From assembly GCF_010692555.1 (NCBI RefSeq), contig NZ_JAAHHG010000040.1, forward strand, positions 1-43,119: a DNA stretch of 43,119 nucleotides. The letters are read 5' to 3'. The notes under the pieces are model-generated. The model was not told where the DNA came from, made no database searches, and worked only from the letters and a program-made list of their open reading frames with translations. The stretch is from Okeania sp. SIO3B5. GTDB lineage: Bacteria > Cyanobacteriota > Cyanobacteriia > Cyanobacteriales > Microcoleaceae. The stretch's first letter is position 1; each line of letters opens with the position of its first letter. Positions 17,922 to 26,673 of the stretch are shown here, piece by piece. Made by a program: the position numbers and the translations under genes.

Positions 17922-20900
17922 TCAAAATACTTTGATTTCTTCTAAATGGGCGATCGCTACATCTGCTCCCTGTAAATAGTTAACTTCTGACTTGCCCCAA
18001 CAAATTCCGATACAACCTGCTGCTCCTGCTTTTTTAGCCATTTCTATATCCATGGGAGAATCTCCCACCATTAACACTTTGTCTGGTGTAACACCTAACT
18101 TTTGGCAAGCTTGTAAGAATAGTTCTGGATCTGGTTTGTTAAACTAAGCCAGTTTGTTACCAAACCGACTCGTCTTCAGAACCGGACGTGAGACTTTCAC
18201 CTCATCCGGCTCCTCTCTTAAACGTCCCTTGTCATGGGTACATCCCTGTCTTTAATATCAACATATCGTCAACCCATAAATATCCATCAGGTAAATCCTG
18301 TAACTTTGGTTCTGCGTATGTCTTTTTATCTAGGGCAGTTTTAGTATCGTGGCAATGTCGGTGCAACAGTTGTTTATTCTTATATGTGTTGTCACCACCT
18401 TTAGACCTTGGAATTATATGGTCTACTTCCATGAGGTCAGTCGATCTAAAGGTTAGTCCACAAGATGCGCATTTGTTCTTTTGCTGTTTTAACAGCGTTG
18501 TGACTTCTTTCCTTACACCTGAATATTTACCGATTCTGTTACTCCAATAAGTCCAGTCACCGTCATAAGGGGATTTATTACCTTTAACCTTTATGTGCCG
18601 TACTATGGGTACATCCGAGTGCAGGTTTAGTATATAGTCGCCATCATTAAGTAACCAATTTTGGGTTCCTTTGCAGCGAGGAAAATACTTTTTCTTTACC
18701 CATTTAGCCGACTTATTGGGATGCCTCCTATTTGCCCATCTCCATATTCTATTCCAGAGGAGATTATCCATTTTATTGAATATCCTTTTACTAACTTGAG
18801 CTGAAAAGTAGTTAGCCCATCCTCTGATTACCGGGTTTAACCTAGCTATTAAAGCTCTGGTAGGGGCAGTTTTGTGGGAATCCAATATATCCGCCAATTT
18901 CCGATAGTGAGTTTTGATACTCTTGGAAGATGGTGTAATCAGCGTCTTAAACCCTTGTTTGGCTGTCTTTACCTTCCATTGCCTGATTGTGAAACCTAAG
19001 AAATCGAATCCGGGTTTATTCCCTTCATACCCTTCCAAGGTGTGAGCAATTTTGGTTTTTTTCTGGTTTTAGTTCTAATCCTATCTGGCTTAACCATTCC
19101 TGTATTACGGTTTTTGCTTGTTTGACTATTTTGACGTCCTCATGTAGGATTACGAAGTCATCAGCATAGCGTATTAAAGATAGGCTGGTTCGTTTATCTC
19201 TTTTGCTCATATTTCCAGAAGGGTATTTGAGTTGGAGATTTTCTATAAATTCCACTAGCCTTTCTTCCATACCGTGTAGGGCGATGTTTGCGCTTTTGGG
19301 GTGATATTACCCCTCCCTGTGGCGTTCCTTCCGCAGTTTTTGAGAATTGTTTGTTGTCAAATACCCCGGCTTTTAACCATTGCTTGATTAATCGTCTATA
19401 GGGTGTTTGACCAACTTTTCTCAGCAACGCATCATGGTTAATTCGGTCAAAACATTTGGATATGTCAGCATCTAATACATATTTAGGTTTGAGCTTAATG
19501 CTTCCAAAGATGGCCTCAATGGCATCATGAGTTGACCGTCCTGGTCTAAAACCATAGCTATTAGGCTCAAAGCGTGCCTCCCATTCTGGTTCCATACCTA
19601 ACTTAACCAAGGCTTGTAGCGCCCTATCATACATAGTAGGTATGCCTAATGGACGCTTTTCATCTTTACCTGGTTTTGGTATATAGACTCTGCGGGTGGG
19701 ACTTGCTTTGAGGTGGCGTGATGCGAGTAGGTTCACCAAGTTTAGTCGCTGCATTGGTGGTAGATTTTTAATACCATCTACCCCCGCAGTTTTCTTCCCC
19801 TGGTTATCCTGTGTCACGCGTCTAACAGCTAGCAACCTTGCGTAATAACTTTTTAAAAGAAGTTTTTGGTATCTGTGCATCTTGCGGAGTTCGCCACGGC
19901 TGGATGCTCTGTAAATCAATTTTTGTAATTTGAATACAGATTTTTCTACCTTCTTCCAATTAATATCCTTCCATTTAAGGTTAGGATTGATTGAAATTTG
20001 TGAAGATATGTCCTCTGTATCCCTTGCTACGCTTGAAAATGGTTTAGGATTTCCTAACTTTCTTTTCAGTGTCTGAGCTTTATTCATTACTATTCATTGC
20101 CTTACATTACATTCAAAAGTGGGTATGTCTGCATTACTGCTTTTTACCCAATCCTACTCTCCCTAAGACCTACAACTAATTTGTAGATTGACCTTGAATG
20201 GCGCACCTTCGTTCTCGACCTATATGCTTAGGTGTCTTAGAGAGGTTTCCTCGTTCCCTTATTCCTTTTTACGGCTGATTTAGTGAGGTAAAATCTCCCG
20301 GAGGGTTCGGTATGGTTGCTGATATTGTACCTAACATTACAATATCCAATGACCCTCTGACTTTCGTCCTACATTCCATAGCTACCTTTGGAGTGGTTTG
20401 ACATAACGAGAGTTTAATTACCTTCCTGTTCGTCCACTTGTCAGCCTTTGCTTGCGGTATCGTTCCTCGGTAACTGGTATTTTCCCGCTTTTAAACCAGC
20501 TTCGGAGATTGATGTTCAGTCTCTACTCCGTGGTCTATGCTTTCTACCTAACAACAAGGCGGTGGAATTTCACCACGAAGGATATAAGAGTTATTCACAA
20601 GTCGAGGTTGTCCTCATGTGTTGACTTGGAACGGCCGTTTATACCCAGTTTCACTGGTTTAGTGGCCAACGAGTCGCACACTAGGACCATCATCAACCCC
20701 CATTTCTAGTTGGATATAATCGTTGAGTTGATAGTATTTAACAAAATTTTGTACTGCTTTTGTGGAAGCCGCAGATAATATGCCCAGTTTTATACCTTTT
20801 TCCCAGAGATACTTCAGAGATTCCATACTTCCTGTAAATATAGGAGAAGGTTCAGACTGTTGCATGATTTTTTCAGCTTCTTCAAAAGTCTCTTTGGCAA

Positions 20901-21198
20901 TAGCTAGTGACTCTAACCATCCTCGACCTGTTTCAGCAATATAAGCTGCTGCTGCTATTTCATTTTCTCGCCTACTTCCAACTGCCATTAATCCTGTGGG
21001 GTTAAGACTTTGTCCATCAATCCCAAAAGACATTAGTAATGGTTCTCCAATTCCTGGAATTTTAGCGTCGATGAGGCGAGCCAGCTTTTGTCCTAAATTT
21101 CTGAGAAACTCTTGGGAGTTTTCCAAAGTGCCATCTTTATCAAAAATTATTGCTTGAATATCTCGGAATATTACATCTCGGCAGTTAATAGCTACCAT
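17922..21198 (-). CDS. HAD-superfamily phosphatase, split by a group II intron
   Basis: The coding exons are 20680-21198 (173 codons) and 17922-18137 (71 codons plus stop), giving 244 residues after splicing. HAD enzymes are Mg-dependent phosphohydrolases. Motif I is FDKDGTL (Asp20 nucleophile, Asp22), motif II is in GILSAAST, motif III is the Lys of SKPDPELFLQ and motif IV is VGDSPMD. The intron falls in phase 0 exactly between the Ser and Lys codons of SKPD, so without splicing the enzyme lacks motifs III and IV. Removing 18138-20679 restores the frame with no lost base, which supports the splice sites. The substrate is unknown; phosphoglycolate-like activity is one possibility. It is downstream of rpsA on the same strand. 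Confidence 0.85.
18138..18212 (-). ncRNA. Group II intron domains V and VI
   Basis: On the minus strand, 18212-18179 is a 34-base hairpin beginning GAGCCGGATGAGG with a GAAA tetraloop and ending CACGTCCGGTTC. This is the standard domain V with its AGC triad. The following arm to 18138 (GTTTGGTAACAAAC, then GGCTTAGTTTAAC) fits domain VI with an unpaired branch-point A near the 3' end. Confidence 0.8.
18232..20087 (-). pseudogene. Group II intron reverse transcriptase/maturase, two frameshifts
   Basis: Three overlapping frames together spell one protein of about 617 residues: RT domain with YIPKPGKDEKRPLGIPTM, GFRPGRSTHDA and EGTPQGGVISP, the catalytic IRYADDF, the maturase (X) domain with FLGFTI, and a C-terminal HNH nuclease with CASCG, DHIIPRSKGG and HRHCHD. 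The first break is near 19290, right after GVISP, where one extra base separates it from ANIALHGM. The second is near 19056, where an A run is one base too long before the TKIAHTLEGYEG segment. As written the protein is inactive and the intron would need a maturase in trans. Both breaks could be sequencing or assembly errors, since one is in a homopolymer. Confidence 0.88.
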
Positions 21199-21464
21199 TT
21201 TTAAAATAGGGAAGAATATATTTTTGATTATTACTTAGTTTCGCTACACAGAAGTCAAAATTCAAAACTCAAAAGTACTGATTGGTAAGGCTTTTAGGAT
21301 TTTGTAACTGGTTAGTTATTTCTGCCATCCTGCAGTAGAGTTTATTCTGATTAAGAATATTAAGTCAGCAGGATATAGGGAGTAGCTATAAGTTTTTTTT
21401 GATTCAGTTATTTTCTAACTTATTCTTTTATTTACTCCCTATTCACCTACTAATCTCAATCTAC

Positions 21465-22724
21465 TTATTCTACAGCTGCTGCTGATTTTTCTTCATCTTC
21501 TGCTGTTTCTGCTGTTGCTTCAACTTCTTCAACTTCAGGTACTTCTGTTGTTTCTACCGTCGCTTCAACTTCAGGTACTTCTGTTGTTTCTACCGTCGCT
21601 TCAACTTCAGGTACTTCTGTTGTTTCTACCGTCGCTTCAACTTCAGGTGCTTCTGTTGTTTCTACCGTCGCTTCAACTTCAGGTGCTTCTGCTGTTTCTA
21701 CCGTCGCTTCAACTTCAGGTGCTTCTGCTTCAGGTGCTTCTGCTGTTTCTACCGTCGCTTCAACTTCAGCTGTTTCTGCTGTTTCTACTGTTGCTTCAAC
21801 CGCTTCTTCTATAGTCTCTCCCCGTTGTGCAGCCAGCATTTTTTCTCTAAACTTAGCCGCCATTTCTTCTGCTTGGTCATATACGAGTTGTGGATTTTTG
21901 ACCATCGCCCCTGGTTCTGGTTCTAGTTGCTTCGTTGACAGAGATATCCGGCCTCTGTCAGAATCTAGGTCAATGATCATAACTTTTAGTTCATCATTGA
22001 CTTTTAGTACGCTACTAGGAGTTTCAATATGATCGTGAGAAATTTCTGATATGTGCAATAGGCCACTAACACCACCAATATCAATAAAGGCACCATAGGG
22101 CTTAATACCACGAACTGCCCCTATAACTACCTCCCCTACTTCTAAACGATTCATCTTCCGCTCAACTAAGGCGCGACGATGACTTAGAACCAGACGATTA
22201 CGTTCTTCGTCTACTTCTAAAAATTTTAGAGGCAATTCTTCGTTCAGTAAATCTTCTTTTGGTTTACGCGTACTAATATGCGAACCAGGAATAAATCCAC
22301 GCAGTCCTTCTATCCTAACTAAAGCACCACCACGGTTTGTTGCAAATACTTGTGAGCGTACTGTTGCATCTTCAGCTTGTAGTTGCCGGACTCTTTCCCA
22401 AGCCCGCATATATTCTATTCGTCGAATGGATAAAGTTAACTGTCCATCTTCATTTTCATCTGTTAAGATAAAAAATTCTCTTGTTTCATTTGACTGTATA
22501 ACTTCTTCAGGGTTTTCAACCCTGTTGATTGACATTTCTTGGATAGGGATATAAGCAGCAGTTTTTGCTCCAATATCAATCAATGCTCCTCTTGGTTCTA
22601 TGCTAAACACTGTTCCTGCTACAATATCTCCAGGACTAAAGTGATAGTCATATTTATCTAGTAAAGCTGCAAAATCTTCATGAGTAAAGCCAACTTCTTT
22701 GGCGGGTGTTTTCAAATTTGTCAT
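21465..22724 (-). CDS. rpsA: 30S ribosomal protein S1 with a long acidic repeat tail
   Basis: S1 binds mRNA on the small ribosomal subunit. Three S1 (OB-fold) repeats are visible: about residues 31-102 (GDIVAGTVFSIEPRGALIDI), 117-185 (RGGALVRIEGLRGFIPGSHI) and 197-268 (GAVRGIKPYGAFIDIGGVSG). This three-repeat form is the cyanobacterial/plastid type, normally about 330-350 residues. Here the protein is 419 residues, because from about 308 it ends in tandem EVEATVETTEVP-like 12-mers, very acidic and probably disordered. The 36-base DNA repeats behind them could vary in number. It lies between nrdR and the HAD gene, a neighbourhood I recall as conserved in cyanobacteria. Confidence 0.93.
   Translation of the reverse strand: MTNLKTPAKEVGFTHEDFAALLDKYDYHFSPGDIVAGTVFSIEPRGALIDIGAKTAAYIPIQEMSINRVENPEEVIQSNETREFFILTDENEDGQLTLSIRRIEYMRAWERVRQLQAEDATVRSQVFATNRGGALVRIEGLRGFIPGSHISTRKPKEDLLNEELPLKFLEVDEERNRLVLSHRRALVERKMNRLEVGEVVIGAVRGIKPYGAFIDIGGVSGLLHISEISHDHIETPSSVLKVNDELKVMIIDLDSDRGRISLSTKQLEPEPGAMVKNPQLVYDQAEEMAAKFREKMLAAQRGETIEEAVEATVETAETAEVEATVETAEAPEAEAPEVEATVETAEAPEVEATVETTEAPEVEATVETTEVPEVEATVETTEVPEVEATVETTEVPEVEEVEATAETAEDEEKSAAAVE
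21535..21783. repeat. 36-bp tandem repeat inside rpsA
   Basis: Units built on ACTTCAGGTACTTCTGTTGT plus TTCTACCGTCGCTTCA recur about six to seven times with few differences. The unit is 36 bases, so gain or loss keeps the reading frame. A poly-Leu frame on the opposite strand is a shadow of this repeat. Confidence 0.9.
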
Positions 22725-22763
22725 GCGTTATAGTTTCTTGGGATTTCTCTCCTTAATGTTTTT

Positions 22764-22925
22764 TACCGAACAATTAATAATTAAATAATTATAATGATTA
22801 AACAATTCAGGTTAAAAGCTTCCCCTTAAAAGGGGAAAAAAATAAATTTTTTCCTTATTTGTCAATCCTCTCACTTTTAGGGAGAGGTAATTATCAATTA
22901 TCCATTATCAATTATCCATTAATGA
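22764..22925. repeat. R3 repeat copy
   Basis: CAATTAATAATTAAATAATT, AAGCTTCCCCTTAAAAGGGG, CAATCCTCTCACTTTTAGGG and GAGAGGTAATTATCAATTAT follow the family order. It lies upstream of rpsA, so it would be part of, or close to, the rpsA leader. Confidence 0.55.
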
Positions 22926-23528
22926 ATGGCCTTGATAGAGCTGAAACCTTAATTTCATTAGAGCGTATATATACTTAAGAAAGAGCGCATATAGATTTAG
23001 GCATTTTTGTACCCATATATTAATTACAAAGCTCTTGTACTGCTAGGACATCAGCTCTTAGTGAAACCTTTAGAGTCTTTTGGCTAATACTTCTTGCCTG
23101 GTTATGGGCTTTCACTTCATTAAATTTAGGTCAGTCTCATTCAAAGTTAAACTTCACCTAGAATATTAAAGTCCTCTGGCCTGGTTAAGAATATCATATA
23201 GAATATAGATTTTATCCAGCAAAAGCTAACCCTAATCTACTATTATTACTCAAAACAATTTATTTTACCATACACTTAAATGTTGGTTTTTCATTAATCA
23301 CTTGTTACCGAAACAGTGCTAACCCATAGTTTTGTATGTATTTAGGACAAATATATTGCAGATTATTTAACCCAGTCTCTAATAATTTGCTTCGCTTAAA
23401 TTACCTAATTCTTTTCTATAAGTAAATTTGAGGCCACACTAATTTATCAATCCACTATTCTTTTCAGCAGTTCAGCTCCAAAATATCAAAATATCTTGAA
23501 CTTACTTACTCCTATAGTTATCATCAGT
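22926..23528. other. Spacer between rpsA and the tnpB element
   Basis: There is no open frame of interest. It contains a near-repeat of AGAGCGTATATATAC and AGAGCGCATATAGAT around 22960-22998. It presumably carries the rpsA promoter; I cannot place it with confidence. Confidence 0.4.
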
Positions 23529-24915
23529 GACATCCTCCCGACGCTGACCTCTACGAGGTACAGCGCGGGCTTCCAACATCGCTGTTAGACATTGCTGCCC
23601 GACGCCACTTATCTAGGCAAAATGCCCCCGACAGCCCGACTTGACAGCCAATTTCTTTCCCCCAGAGTCCCTGGGTACTCAGTTGTTCATAGCCTCGGTT
23701 GCAGATTTCTTGCGCCGAGGCTACATCTCGATCAGCCTCATATTTACATTCTGGACAGCTATGCCATCTATCAGAAAGTTCCTTTCTCACCTCAATGCGG
23801 CAGTTTGGACAAACCTGGGAAGTCCCCTTGTGCTCAACCTCGCCAACGTATACACCTCGCTGTTTCCCCACATAGGACAAAATAGACCTAAACTGTCCGA
23901 ACCCTGCATCAACGGTATGCTTGCCCAAAAACATACGAGCCATGGTTCTAAAATCGATGTCTTCTACAAAGATTGTGTCTGCCATGTCACAAAGTTTGTG
24001 GGCTAACTTGAACTGATAGTCTTTGCGTTTGAATGCAATATGATTGTGCTGTTTTTCTACCTTGATCCTGGTCTTTTCATAGTTCCTTGAACGTTTCTTT
24101 TTCTTTGACAGTCTGCGTTGTAGCACTTAGCCTTCGGCAAGGCTTCCGCCAACAGCCGACGATGCTCTGTTGCAAAGAATTTGCGTCCGGGTTCTATAAA
24201 TCCATCACTGGTTGCCAGGTACTTGTCCAACCCGACATCGACTCCAATAAAATGCCCGTGGGGGGTAGGGTCTGAAATAGAGATATCAGATTGAATGCTA
24301 ACTACAGCGAACCACCCCATTGCTTTTTTGAGGATTCTCACCTGCTTGACAGCAAAACCATTAGGTATCTCTCGATGCAGGTTGATTTGGACTTTTCCTA
24401 GTTTTGGAAGCTTGATTTGCCATCCTGTAATCGGATCTGCTTTGAATTGAGGAAACAATATGGACTTCATTTGTCCATACTTTTTGAAGCGAGGAAATCC
24501 ATAACCTCTGTTTTGGAAAAAGTCCCAACCATCATGCAATCTCCTGATAGTTGTCTGCAACACCTGGGAAGGCACTGCTGCCAATCTAGGAAATTCCCTT
24601 TTTGCTTTAGGAAGGTTGTTTTGCTGCTGCTGATATCCAGGGAACGGATAATCAGCACTCATGATGTATTCTGACTCCAAACTACATCTATCTATCGGAC
24701 ACTTCCTCGAAGCAATCCAATCCTTTAGCTCCCGAAGTGCATAGTTATAAGCACAGCGACAAGTTTCGAGCCATTCATTCAATAACTCAACCTGTTTTTC
24801 GTCGGGATAAATTCGATAGCTGTAGTTGAGGGTTATCATGACCTTAATAATACCACAAAAGACGATTGCAGTAAATGCTGATTTTACCGGGGTTGACCGG
24901 ATAAAATCAGCTTGG
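23529..24915 (-). mobile_element. IS200/IS605-group element with tnpB only
   Basis: The right end at 23529-23573 holds CATCCTCCCGACGCTG and CAGCGCGGG, a hairpin typical of these single-strand transposons, and overlaps the last codons of tnpB. At 24879-24912, CTGATTTTACCGG pairs with CCGGATAAAATCAG and is a candidate left-end hairpin, though it could also be a terminator for nrdR. No tnpA is present, so movement would require one in trans. Confidence 0.65.
23551..24839 (-). pseudogene. tnpB: TnpB RNA-guided nuclease, frameshifted
   Basis: TnpB proteins are RuvC-type nucleases guided by an RNA made from the transposon right end. The first frame (24839 to 24057) carries the N-terminal domain and RuvC-I (FIGVDVGLDKYLA). 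The second (24126 to 23551) carries the LQRRLSKKKK helix, RuvC-II (IFVEDIDF), the zinc ribbon (CPNC and CPEC) and RuvC-III (DRDVASAQEI). All catalytic acids are intact. The break is at about 24120-24152, where a small palindromic insert (AGCCTT-GCCG-AAGGCT with flanks) sits between EHRRL and LQRRL and shifts the frame. The insert looks like a dispersed palindrome, so this is more than a point error. Confidence 0.85.
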
Positions 24916-24996
24916 GGGAGTCCATGTATCCCAACGCTAAATCGTAGATTATAGCGCGGGACTTATAGCTCCCCCAAACCCCCTCTACAGTTAAAT

Positions 24997-25548
24997 TTAA
25001 GATGAAGTGGCTAAAGTTGCAGGGGTTTCACAATCAATAGTATCTGGAGAAATTTCAGAACTTTCTAGGGAAGTAGAATTAAAATCTAAATTATTTTTTT
25101 GATTTTGAAGATGATTTAAGGTATCTACAAAATCTCTAATACCTTTAAATTTACGATAAACAGAGGCAAAACGGATATAAGCAACTTCACTAATGTGAAC
25201 TAATTTACTCAGGACAATTTCACCAATTTCAGCGCTGGTAACTTCTCTCTGGGTTCTACCCTGTAGCTCAACTTCAATTTCATCTACAAAAGCTTCGAGT
25301 TCAGTAGGTTCAATACCAGTTTTTTCGCAGGAGCGGACAATACCTCGGAGTAATTTCAACTTGTCAAAAGACTCTTTTTTACCGTCCTTTTTAATCACTG
25401 TTACTGTAACAAACTCTATTCTTTCATAAGTCGTGAAACGATGCTGGCAATTCAAACATTCTCGTCGGCGTCGGATACTCTTACCAGATTCAGCTGAACG
25501 CGACTCTAGAACACGACTATTTGTATGTTGGCACACTGGACATCGCAT
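24997..25548 (-). CDS. nrdR: Transcriptional repressor NrdR
   Basis: NrdR is the nucleotide-sensing repressor of ribonucleotide reductase genes. The 183-residue protein begins MRCPVC, with a second CLNC about 28 residues later forming the zinc ribbon, then [18 protein letters not shown]. The ATP-cone follows ([20 protein letters not shown] to about residue 140) and includes [12 protein letters not shown] Ser/Thr-rich tail of about 30 residues exceeds the usual ~150-160-residue bacterial form. It is in the psbB-psbT-nrdR-rpsA block. I did not find a nearby NrdR box pair. Confidence 0.95.
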   Translation of the reverse strand: MRCPVCQHTNSRVLESRSAESGKSIRRRRECLNCQHRFTTYERIEFVTVTVIKKDGKKESFDKLKLLRGIVRSCEKTGIEPTELEAFVDEIEVELQGRTQREVTSAEIGEIVLSKLVHISEVAYIRFASVYRKFKGIRDFVDTLNHLQNQKNNLDFNSTSLESSEISPDTIDCETPATLATSS

Positions 25549-25580
25549 ACTTTAAATTTCTCAGACATAAGTTCATACTT

Positions 25581-25763
25581 GACATCCTCCCGACGCTGCT
25601 CTACGAGACAGCGCGGGATTCCCATCCATCAATCAAACATACTAAGCTGCTTGAAAGATTCAGGGCGGGTTGACACCTCACTGGAAAATGCTGGCAAAGC
25701 CAGTCTAACACTTCCTCCGTGTCCGTTTAACTTCTCCGAGTGCCCCTCGGCGACTTGATTGAA
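25581..25763 (-). pseudogene. tnpB 3' remnant with right-end hairpin
   Basis: The hairpin GACATCCTCCCGACGCTG against CAGCGCGGG is nearly identical to the right end of the element at 23529. On the minus strand, 25763-25629 reads FNQVAEGHSEKLNGHGGSV, then RLALPAF and EVSTRPESFKQLSMFD with a stop. I recognise this as a TnpB C-terminus, different from that of the 23.5 kb copy. The rest of the gene is gone. It lies directly upstream of nrdR, so it may now supply part of the nrdR leader. Confidence 0.65.
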
Positions 25764-25854
25764 CAGTTACAGTAATCTTAACCTTGATTTTTGGTTAAGC
25801 AATATTTGTATGTTAACAGATTATCTGTAAAACCACTCTTATTGATTGGCATTC

Positions 25855-25892
25855 CCATACGGCGCTCCCCTGCGGGAGAGCGCGGGTATAAA
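25855..25892. repeat. GC-rich hairpin, possible transposon end
   Basis: GGCGCTCCCC-TGC-GGGAGAGCGC followed by GGG forms a strong hairpin in otherwise AT-rich DNA. It resembles the right-end hairpins of the nearby tnpB remnants (shared AGCGCGGG), but no gene accompanies it. Confidence 0.45.
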
Positions 25893-25934
25893 TGCCAACA
25901 TTTAGATAAATATTCTATACCTAAATTAGGCCAA

Positions 25935-26050
25935 TGTTCAATAATTGATAATTGATCATGGATAATTGATAATTACCTCTTCCTTTTAGGGAGAGGATTG
26001 AATAAAAAGAAAATTAATTCATTGTTTTTCCTTTAAAGGAGAGGATTTTT
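25935..26050. repeat. R3 repeat copy, inverted
   Basis: GATAATTGATAATTACCTCT and TTTTAGGGAGAGGATTGAAT are the family right part read backwards, followed by CCTTTAAAGGAGAGG. An R1 element starts within ten bases. Confidence 0.5.
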
Positions 26051-26054
26051 ACCT

Positions 26055-26288
26055 TAATTAGGGCTTGCTGATTAAATATCGCGCGCATTTATTGATATTG
26101 GTATTGGCCTTTTTAGGTCTTGAAAAGGTGCAAGGTTTTTGGCTATTGTAGCCTCAAAATGCTAATACTTTTCCCCTGACGATGCCAAAAATTTGGCCGT
26201 AGCAGATAGTCTAAACTATTCCCTGTTCCCTGTTCCCTGTTCCCTGTTCCCTATAATCACCATCAGACTTTTTCAGCAAACCTTAATT
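26055..26288. mobile_element. R1 miniature inverted-repeat element, most complete copy
   Basis: Ends are TAATTAGGGCTTGCTGATTA and TTTTTCAGCAAACCTTAATTA. The centre carries four TTCCCTG heptamers (26218-26253) and GAAAAGGTGCAAGGTTTTTG, matching the partial copy at 1-134 in reverse. It lies downstream of psbT. Confidence 0.65.
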
Positions 26289-26318
26289 ATTCGGTAACTT
26301 ATTTAAACTTAGAAGAAA

Positions 26319-26348
26319 TGAGTACTGGGTTGAGAACTCAGTACTCAT
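26319..26348 (-). terminator. Probable terminator after psbT
   Basis: GAGTACTG and CAGTACTC flank a small loop about 50 bases past the psbT stop. On the minus strand it is followed by a short T-rich run (ATTTCTTCT), weaker than a classical poly-U. Confidence 0.6.
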
Positions 26349-26396
26349 TTATCATAAAAAAAGCAATTTATTTGATAAAAAATCGATCAAAACTAA

Positions 26397-26492
26397 TTAC
26401 TTTCCAATTCTGGGGGGATCGCGGAAGGCGATCGCAAAAAATATCACACCCAAGGCCAAAGCCAATACTAAGATGTAAGCTGCGCTTTCCAT
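26397..26492 (-). CDS. psbT: Photosystem II protein T
   Basis: This 31-residue single-span membrane subunit of photosystem II lies at the dimer interface. The sequence opens [14 protein letters not shown], forms one helix to about residue 23, and closes RDPPRIGK, the standard PsbT ending. It follows psbB on the same strand with 181 bp between them, the usual order in cyanobacteria and plastids. A HIP1 octamer lies within the gene. A strong hairpin between psbB and psbT may reduce read-through. Confidence 0.97.
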   Translation of the reverse strand: MESAAYILVLALALGVIFFAIAFRDPPRIGK

Positions 26493-26542
26493 AAGGGAAT
26501 TTCCTGAAAATCCAGTTCTATATTAGTGTACCAGTTGAAGGT

Positions 26543-26598
26543 AAAAAAAAGTCCAACGAAAATACTTTGTAACTTTTATCAAAGTAGTCGTTGGACTT
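26543..26598 (-). terminator. Strong terminator between psbB and psbT
   Basis: AAGTCCAACGA and TCGTTGGACTT form a perfect 11-bp stem, extended by CAAAGTA/ACTTTG. On the minus strand it is followed by TTTTTTTTACC. It lies 75 bp past the psbB stop and 51 bp before the psbT start, inside what is normally a co-transcribed pair. Confidence 0.8.
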
Positions 26599-26673
26599 TT
26601 ATCGAAAATTTGAAGATAAGAGATACCTAGTTTTTTTCGTGGTCCATTTATTATTTGTTAAACCACAGTAGCT

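Larger units (their letters stand above)
18138..20679 (-). mobile_element. Group II intron inserted in the HAD gene
   Basis: The intron starts GTGCGACTCG, matching the GUGYG consensus, directly after exon codon AGT. It ends TTTAAC, matching the 3' AY rule, directly before AAACCAGAT. Domain V is recognisable 40 bases before the 3' end. The 2,542 bp element carries its own maturase frame in domain IV and about 590 bp of 5' ribozyme domains without a gene (20088-20679). These boundaries are read from the sequence; EBS/IBS pairing was not computed. Confidence 0.9.

Noticed and set aside
18188-18550. Plus-strand frame within the intron
   Set aside because: It overlaps domain V and the HNH-coding region of the maturase on the opposite strand and shows no domain.
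21535-21783. Regular 36-bp repeats considered as a CRISPR array
   Set aside because: The units are directly adjacent without spacers and code in frame for the S1 tail; no cas genes are present.
21515-21814. Plus-strand frame encoding a poly-Leu/Gln protein
   Set aside because: It is the antisense shadow of the 36-bp tandem repeat in rpsA and has no ribosome site.
23592-24006. Two plus-strand frames over tnpB
   Set aside because: They are shadows of the zinc-ribbon and RuvC coding region on the minus strand.
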